Shown here piece after piece: positions 59,953-64,000 of a stretch of 64,000 nucleotides of DNA. A model generated the notes under the pieces. That model did no database searches. It had not been told where the DNA came from and saw only the letters and a program-made list of their open reading frames with translations. The translations under genes were made by a program, and so were the position numbers. The DNA comes from Actinomycetes bacterium (GTDB lineage: Bacteria; Actinomycetota; Actinomycetes; Actinomycetales; Demequinaceae): NCBI GenBank assembly GCA_023411615.1, contig JAEYOR010000027.1, positions 1 through 64,000 of the forward strand, written 5' to 3'. The stretch's first letter is position 1, and every line of letters begins with the position of its first letter.

Positions 59953-61359
59953 ATGGACATCGTCACGTCTGACATCGAGCGGGCAAGCACCCTTGTGGGT
60001 GAGCTTGCGCGCCGCGACGTGTCGCATTTTTCGCACGCGGACCTCTTGGATGCGCACGACGCTGTGGCGAGGCTTGGGCGGCTCGTCGGCACATTGCAGG
60101 CCCGCTTTGCGGGGGAGATCGCCCGACGCTCCGCACCGGACCTTCCCGGCGGCGGATTGGCGCGGCGCGAGGGGTATGGCAACGCGGGGCAGTTGCTGGC
60201 GCGTGTGACCGGCGGGACGACGGCCGGTGCGATGCGCTCTATCGAAGCAGGGCGTGCGCTGCTTGCTGACGTCGAACCGTTTGTGGGCGCGGGGAGCGTT
60301 GGGGGCGGAAATGGGGCAGATGGAGTGGGCGAGATGCTTGATGGTGCGCAGTCGCCGGGTGCCGCCTCGCGGCCTGCGCCGCGCTACCCCGCAATTGCCG
60401 AGGCGTCGTTCGCGGGAGATTTGTCGGTTGATGCAGCCGCGCTCATTGTGGCCGGGCTCGATGGGCTGAGGGATCGGATCCCCGGCGAGCAATTGCGCGA
60501 ACTTGAACAGAAGCTCGTCGAGAAGGCGACTTATCGAGATGCGCGCGACGTCAAGCGCATCGTTGCTCGTGCTGTCGCGCGGGCCGATGTCGCTGGGCAC
60601 ATGGAGCGAGAAGAGCGCCAGCATGCCGAGCGATACCTTGCCTGGACCGAAGACCAGACCGGCATGGTGATGTTCTCTGGCAAGCTCGATGCGGTGACAG
60701 CGGCGCCTATCCGCACGGTGATCGAACAAATCGTGACGCAACAATTCCGCGCGCGTCGGGAGAATGACCCGGCCTCGCCCGACAACCGCACCGTGGGCCA
60801 GATGCGCGCCGACGCGCTTTATGAGGTGTGCCGGCATGCGCTTGGGTGCACGGAGACGGACCGCTCGGGCGTGCGCACCACGATTGTGGTGCGTCTGGAT
60901 CAGCGTGATCTTGAGGCCGGCGTGGGACTCGGCTCAATCGACGGTACTGATCAGCCCGTGTCGGTGCGCGAATTGCGACGCCTCGCAGGGGATGGGGGCG
61001 TGATCCCTGCGGTTTTGGGCGGGGACGGCGAGGTCTTGGACCTTGGGCGTTCCAAGAGGATGTTCACGCGTGCCCAACGGATTGCGCTTTTGGAGCGTGA
61101 CGGCGGTTGCGCCAAGTGTCATGCGCCGCCCGAACATTGCGAGGCCCACCATATTGAGTGGTGGGATCGTGGCGGCGGTTCGGACCTGAACAACGGCGTC
61201 ATGTTGTGCACGCGATGTCATCACGACGTGCACCGGCAAGGCTGGGAGATCGAGGTGCGGCGAGGCCTCGTCGAGTTCATACCGCCACCCACAATCGACC
61301 CAAAGCGGAGGGCGATCATGGGCGGCGTGGCAGCCCTGGAAGTCGGGCGCGCCGCCTAA
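59953..61359 (+). CDS. DUF222/HNH endonuclease-domain protein
   Basis: The 468-residue protein belongs to the 13E12-like family that is repeated in actinobacterial genomes. A DUF222 region (residues about 25-330, helical) is followed by a C-terminal HNH domain: CAKCHAPPEHCEAHHIEWW and DLNNGVMLCTRCHHDVH, with the zinc cysteines and the catalytic His. The role is unknown, and multicopy spread suggests past mobility. The stop overlaps that of the convergent FMN reductase (CTAA). Confidence 0.88.
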   Translation: MDIVTSDIERASTLVGELARRDVSHFSHADLLDAHDAVARLGRLVGTLQARFAGEIARRSAPDLPGGGLARREGYGNAGQLLARVTGGTTAGAMRSIEAGRALLADVEPFVGAGSVGGGNGADGVGEMLDGAQSPGAASRPAPRYPAIAEASFAGDLSVDAAALIVAGLDGLRDRIPGEQLRELEQKLVEKATYRDARDVKRIVARAVARADVAGHMEREERQHAERYLAWTEDQTGMVMFSGKLDAVTAAPIRTVIEQIVTQQFRARRENDPASPDNRTVGQMRADALYEVCRHALGCTETDRSGVRTTIVVRLDQRDLEAGVGLGSIDGTDQPVSVRELRRLAGDGGVIPAVLGGDGEVLDLGRSKRMFTRAQRIALLERDGGCAKCHAPPEHCEAHHIEWWDRGGGSDLNNGVMLCTRCHHDVHRQGWEIEVRRGLVEFIPPPTIDPKRRAIMGGVAALEVGRAA

Positions 61360-62048
61360 AACGCGGGCGGAGGTGTGGGGCGTGCCGAGCCACCTGTCGC
61401 GAGGCGCATGAGATCGCTCGTGAGATCGACGTCGAGCTCTGTGCCGCCTGCCGAGCCGAACGAGTGCTGGTAGCGCTTCCAGGATTCCTCCCGCACGGCT
61501 TTCGAGAATCCCGACTCCATGAGCAACACGGCCTCAAAGGCAGCGCGGTCAATCCGCTCCCCAAGCGCCTTGTCGTTCCAGTCCTCAGTCGAGGCAAACA
61601 GGCTCGTGGGGACCGGCAATGTGCGCAAGAACGCGAACAGTGCGCGCATCTCTTCGTCGACCACGAGTGCGTGCCGAGCCGTGCCAGCGGTCGCGGCGAG
61701 CACTACCGGCTTGCCAATCAACAGATCGTTGTCGAGCACCTGGAAGAAGCTCGTGAAAAGCCCCGACGCTCCCGCCTTGTAGACGGGCGCGGCGGCGACA
61801 ATCGCGTCGGCGCCCACGAGTGCCTCGACTGCGGCCGTGAACTTGGGTCCAAGCAGCTGCGACGACAACGCAGCGGGCAACTCGGGGAGGAGCTCCCGCA
61901 AGTCGATGGTCTTGACGACCGCTTCGCGGCCACGCTCCGCGGCCAGCGACACGATGCGTTGTGCGGCGCGGTCGGCGAGTAACCGCGTTGACGACGGGTC
62001 AGAAACGCCGGCGCTCACCACGATGACGCTAAATGCGGTCTCGGTCAT
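61356..62048 (-). CDS. NADPH-dependent FMN reductase (CE1759-type)
   Basis: The 230-residue flavoprotein has VVSAGVSDPSSTRLLADRAA and VAAAPVYKAGASGLFTSFFQ, the FMN-binding loops of the NADPH-dependent FMN reductase family. It is the third gene of an operon with an LLM-class monooxygenase and a MarR regulator, overlapping the MarR stop by four bases, and probably supplies FMNH2 to the monooxygenase. Confidence 0.9.
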   Translation of the reverse strand: MTETAFSVIVVSAGVSDPSSTRLLADRAAQRIVSLAAERGREAVVKTIDLRELLPELPAALSSQLLGPKFTAAVEALVGADAIVAAAPVYKAGASGLFTSFFQVLDNDLLIGKPVVLAATAGTARHALVVDEEMRALFAFLRTLPVPTSLFASTEDWNDKALGERIDRAAFEAVLLMESGFSKAVREESWKRYQHSFGSAGGTELDVDLTSDLMRLATGGSARPTPPPAF

Positions 62049-62554
62049 GATTCCTCCTGGGCGGTGTGAAGTCGGGTCGCGAGCCTGCGAAGGGTCTCAA
62101 GCTCGTCGTCGGTCAACGCTGACGTGACGGCGCGAGCAACGTCGCGGCCGTGGGACAAACCGATCTCGCGCTGCAAGGCGCGCCCCGCCTCGGTCAGCGA
62201 GAGATTGACGGCACGGCCGTCCTCTGGGTCCACGCAACGGCTGATGAGTCCGCGCTCCTCAAGCCTGTCCACCAGTCGCGACAGCGCGGGCTGGCTCAGG
62301 AGGACATATCGTCCGAGGTCGCTGAGCCGGCGGGGCGTGTCGGACTTGGACAACGCGTACAGGACGTCGTACTCCCGCATCGACGCCTTCTCCCACACGG
62401 GCGCCTGTGAGAAGCCCTTCATCAGCACTGAATGGGCCGTGAGCAGGGCCTCCCACGTCTCATTGGCGAGTTTGGCCCGGCTCACGGGTCGTTCATCAGT
62501 GACGGGGGCCGACGCTGCGGCTCCCTCACTCGTTATCGTGGCGCTCATCATCAC
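62045..62554 (-). CDS. MarR-family transcriptional regulator
   Basis: The 169-residue protein has the winged helix REYDVLYALSKSD, RLSDLGRYVLLSQPALSRLV and LEERGLISRCVDPEDGRAVNLSL with the wing. It is embedded between the monooxygenase and FMN reductase genes. The start is GTG 62554 or either ATG at 62551 or 62548; none has a clear ribosome-binding site, so it depends on coupling to the upstream stop. Confidence 0.9.
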   Translation of the reverse strand: MMMSATITSEGAAASAPVTDERPVSRAKLANETWEALLTAHSVLMKGFSQAPVWEKASMREYDVLYALSKSDTPRRLSDLGRYVLLSQPALSRLVDRLEERGLISRCVDPEDGRAVNLSLTEAGRALQREIGLSHGRDVARAVTSALTDDELETLRRLATRLHTAQEES

Positions 62555-63738
62555 AACGTGGGGTAGCTCGCGACGGCCTGCTCGGAGTCCTGATAGGGCG
62601 AGCCGCCGGTCACGTTGTCGCCACGGTTGGCGTTGGGGCGAGGCTGGCGCGGCTCCGCATCGCCATAGGTCGCCTTGACGAGATCCGCGTGCGACGGCGG
62701 GTTGGACGGCGCCCCCGGGTCGCGACGCTTCTCCAGTTCCTCTCGAAGCACCGGCACCACTTCGCCGCCCAGCAGATCGAGCTGCTCGAGCACCATCTTG
62801 AGCGGAAGTCCTGCGTGGTCGATGAGGAACATCTGGCGTTGGTAGTCGCCAAAGGCGTCGCGGAACGTCAGCGTCTTGTCGATGACCTCTTGCGGGCTGC
62901 CCACCGACAGGGGAGTCATCTCTTGGAAGTCCTCCAGCGTCGGCCCGTGTCCGTAGACCGGCGCCTCGTTGAAGTACGGACGGAACTGGTTGTGCGCGTC
63001 CTGCGAATTCTTGGCGATGAACGCCTGGCCGCCCAAGCCCACAATCGCTTCCTTCTGGGTGCCGTGGCCGTGCGCTTCGAAGCGGCGGCGGTAGAAGTCG
63101 ATGAGACGCTGGTAGTGCTCCTTGGGCCAGAAGATGTTGTTAGCAAAGTAGCCGTTGCCATAGAAGGCGGCCTGCTCCGCGATTTCGGGCGTGCGGATTG
63201 AGCCGTGCCACACGAACGGCGGAACGCCATCAAGCGGCCGCGGCGTCGAAGTGAAGCCCTGGAGCGGTGTGCGGAAGTTGCCCTCCCAGTCCACGACGTC
63301 CTCGCGCCACAAGCGGTGGAGCAGGTTGTAGTTCTCGAGCGCCAGAGGGAGGCCCTGGCGAATGTCCTGGCCAAACCACGGGTAGACGGGCGCGGTGTTG
63401 CCGCGGCCCAGCATCAAGTCCATGCGGCCCTTGCTGAGGTGCTGGAGCATCGCGTACTCCTCGGCGATGCGCACCGGGTCGTTGGTGGTGATGAGGGTGG
63501 TTGAGGTGGTGAGCACGAGCCGCTCCGTGCGCGCCGCGATGTTGGCGAGCAGCGTGGTGGGTGACGAGGAGAAGAACGGCGGGTTGTGGTGCTCGCCGAT
63601 GGCGAAGACGTCGAGGCCCACCTCTTCGGCATGCGTGGCGATGGTGACGATCGCGTCGATGCGCTCAGCCTCCGACGGGGTGTAACCGCTGACCGGGTCG
63701 CGGGTGATGTCCGAGACGGACATGATGCCGAACTGCAT
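62551..63738 (-). CDS. LLM-class flavin-dependent monooxygenase (CE1758-type)
   Basis: The 395-residue TIM-barrel protein begins MQFGIMSVSDITRDP and has FAIGEHHNPPFFSSSPTTLL, RMDLMLGRGNTAPVYPWFG and VGSPQEVIDKTL, typical of luciferase-like monooxygenases of the CE1758 group. It uses FMNH2 and O2 on an unknown substrate. ATG at 63738 follows AGGAGG. The last 60 residues are a low-complexity tail. It is the first gene of the operon with MarR and FMN reductase. Confidence 0.92.
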   Translation of the reverse strand: MQFGIMSVSDITRDPVSGYTPSEAERIDAIVTIATHAEEVGLDVFAIGEHHNPPFFSSSPTTLLANIAARTERLVLTTSTTLITTNDPVRIAEEYAMLQHLSKGRMDLMLGRGNTAPVYPWFGQDIRQGLPLALENYNLLHRLWREDVVDWEGNFRTPLQGFTSTPRPLDGVPPFVWHGSIRTPEIAEQAAFYGNGYFANNIFWPKEHYQRLIDFYRRRFEAHGHGTQKEAIVGLGGQAFIAKNSQDAHNQFRPYFNEAPVYGHGPTLEDFQEMTPLSVGSPQEVIDKTLTFRDAFGDYQRQMFLIDHAGLPLKMVLEQLDLLGGEVVPVLREELEKRRDPGAPSNPPSHADLVKATYGDAEPRQPRPNANRGDNVTGGSPYQDSEQAVASYPTL

Positions 63739-63836
63739 GGGGGAGCCTCCTGTAGGTGTCTCATCAAATATATGCGTTTGCATCTAATAACGCATACGGC
63801 CGTGATTCATTCCCCCGGGCGCGGAGGGGAGGTGGC

Positions 63837-64000
63837 TCAGTTAGCGAGCGCGAGCGCGAGCGTGGCCTGAGCCGCACGGACGAGCTGGAGGCCATACGAG
63901 CGACCGTGCCCGGCGGCGTGGACCGCGAGCGGATGCAACTGGTGAACCGCGATGCGGTCCTGCCAACCGGCTCGCAGGGGTGCTGTGCGGTCATAGGCCG
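63837..64000 (-). CDS. C-terminus of a fructosamine kinase-family protein (cut by window edge)
   Basis: Reading the minus strand from 63998 gives 53 residues ending at TGA 63837-63839. The segment GWQDRIAVHQLHPLAVHAAG followed by HGRSYG matches the C-terminal end of fructosamine kinase/ketosamine-3-kinase-like proteins (consensus W-x-R-x-P-x-HQL-x-PL-x-VH). These repair or activate glycated amines. The N-terminal kinase core is outside the window. Confidence 0.75.
   Translation of the reverse strand, partial: AYDRTAPLRAGWQDRIAVHQLHPLAVHAAGHGRSYGLQLVRAAQATLALALAN

Noticed and set aside
59953..61359. HNH gene as evidence of a group II intron or homing element
   Set aside because: DUF222/HNH proteins are common free-standing actinobacterial genes; no intron boundaries or split host gene are seen.

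Overview
The window is chromosomal DNA from a high-G+C actinobacterium. Housekeeping gene order (leuCD; plsC-gpsA-ddl-DUF3515-thiL-rpmB-fakA-like-recG; rsmD-coaD-DUF177-rpmF-rnc-mutM; rne-rplU-rpmA-obgE-proB-proA-nadD-rsfS), frequent GTG starts, DUF222/HNH and DUF6131 genes, and an HspR-type operator at clpB all point to the Micrococcales. A Demequinaceae/Cellulomonadaceae-like organism is my guess and cannot be fixed from one window. I see no prophage, insertion sequence, CRISPR array or rRNA.

Layout. Positions 1-2.9 kb hold the apparent 3' end of a tRNA (Gln-like), a repeat-rich spacer, a ClpB disaggregase lacking its N-terminal domain, and tRNA-Glu. Positions 3.0-6.3 kb hold an ECF-type sigma factor, its probable membrane anti-sigma factor, a lipoprotein and an unknown exported protein. 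Positions 6.3-15.4 kb hold an IclR regulator divergent from leuCD, a zinc-ribbon membrane protein, a MATE exporter, a CPBP-like protein and two kinases. Positions 15.4-31.2 kb are core metabolism and information processing (cell wall, phospholipid, thiamine, ribosomal proteins, repair), interrupted by a c-di-GMP phosphodiesterase. Positions 31.3-39.5 kb hold a DosR/DosS-like two-component system whose kinase is the fifth gene of a cydABDC operon (cytochrome bd oxidase). Positions 39.8-42.9 kb hold rne-rplU-rpmA. Positions 43.0-45.8 kb hold a Rieske oxygenase/reductase pair under a divergent PadR regulator. Positions 45.9-54.7 kb hold obgE-proBA-nadD-rsfS and two histidine phosphatases. Positions 54.8-64 kb hold tRNA-Ala, small stress and redox genes, an MFS exporter, a DUF222/HNH protein, a flavin monooxygenase/MarR/FMN reductase operon, and the C-terminus of a fructosamine kinase cut by the window edge.

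How the parts work together. The clearest regulatory circuit is respiratory: a GAF-domain kinase with a probable haem-ligand histidine, its response regulator, the bd oxidase and its CydDC assembly exporter, with a DosR-box-like palindrome just upstream of cydA. Two oxygenase modules each carry their own regulator and a flavin or iron-sulfur reductase.

The most unusual signal is not a gene. The 9-mer GCCGACGCT (or its complement) occurs about 35 times by my eye count, in coding DNA in all frames and in intergenic DNA, where it can form inverted pairs. That is far above base-composition expectation and resembles the density of DNA-uptake or Chi-like motifs. Three families of short intergenic repeats are also present, at 74-358/48.6 kb, at 6.9/21.0 kb, and at 21.15-21.40 kb.
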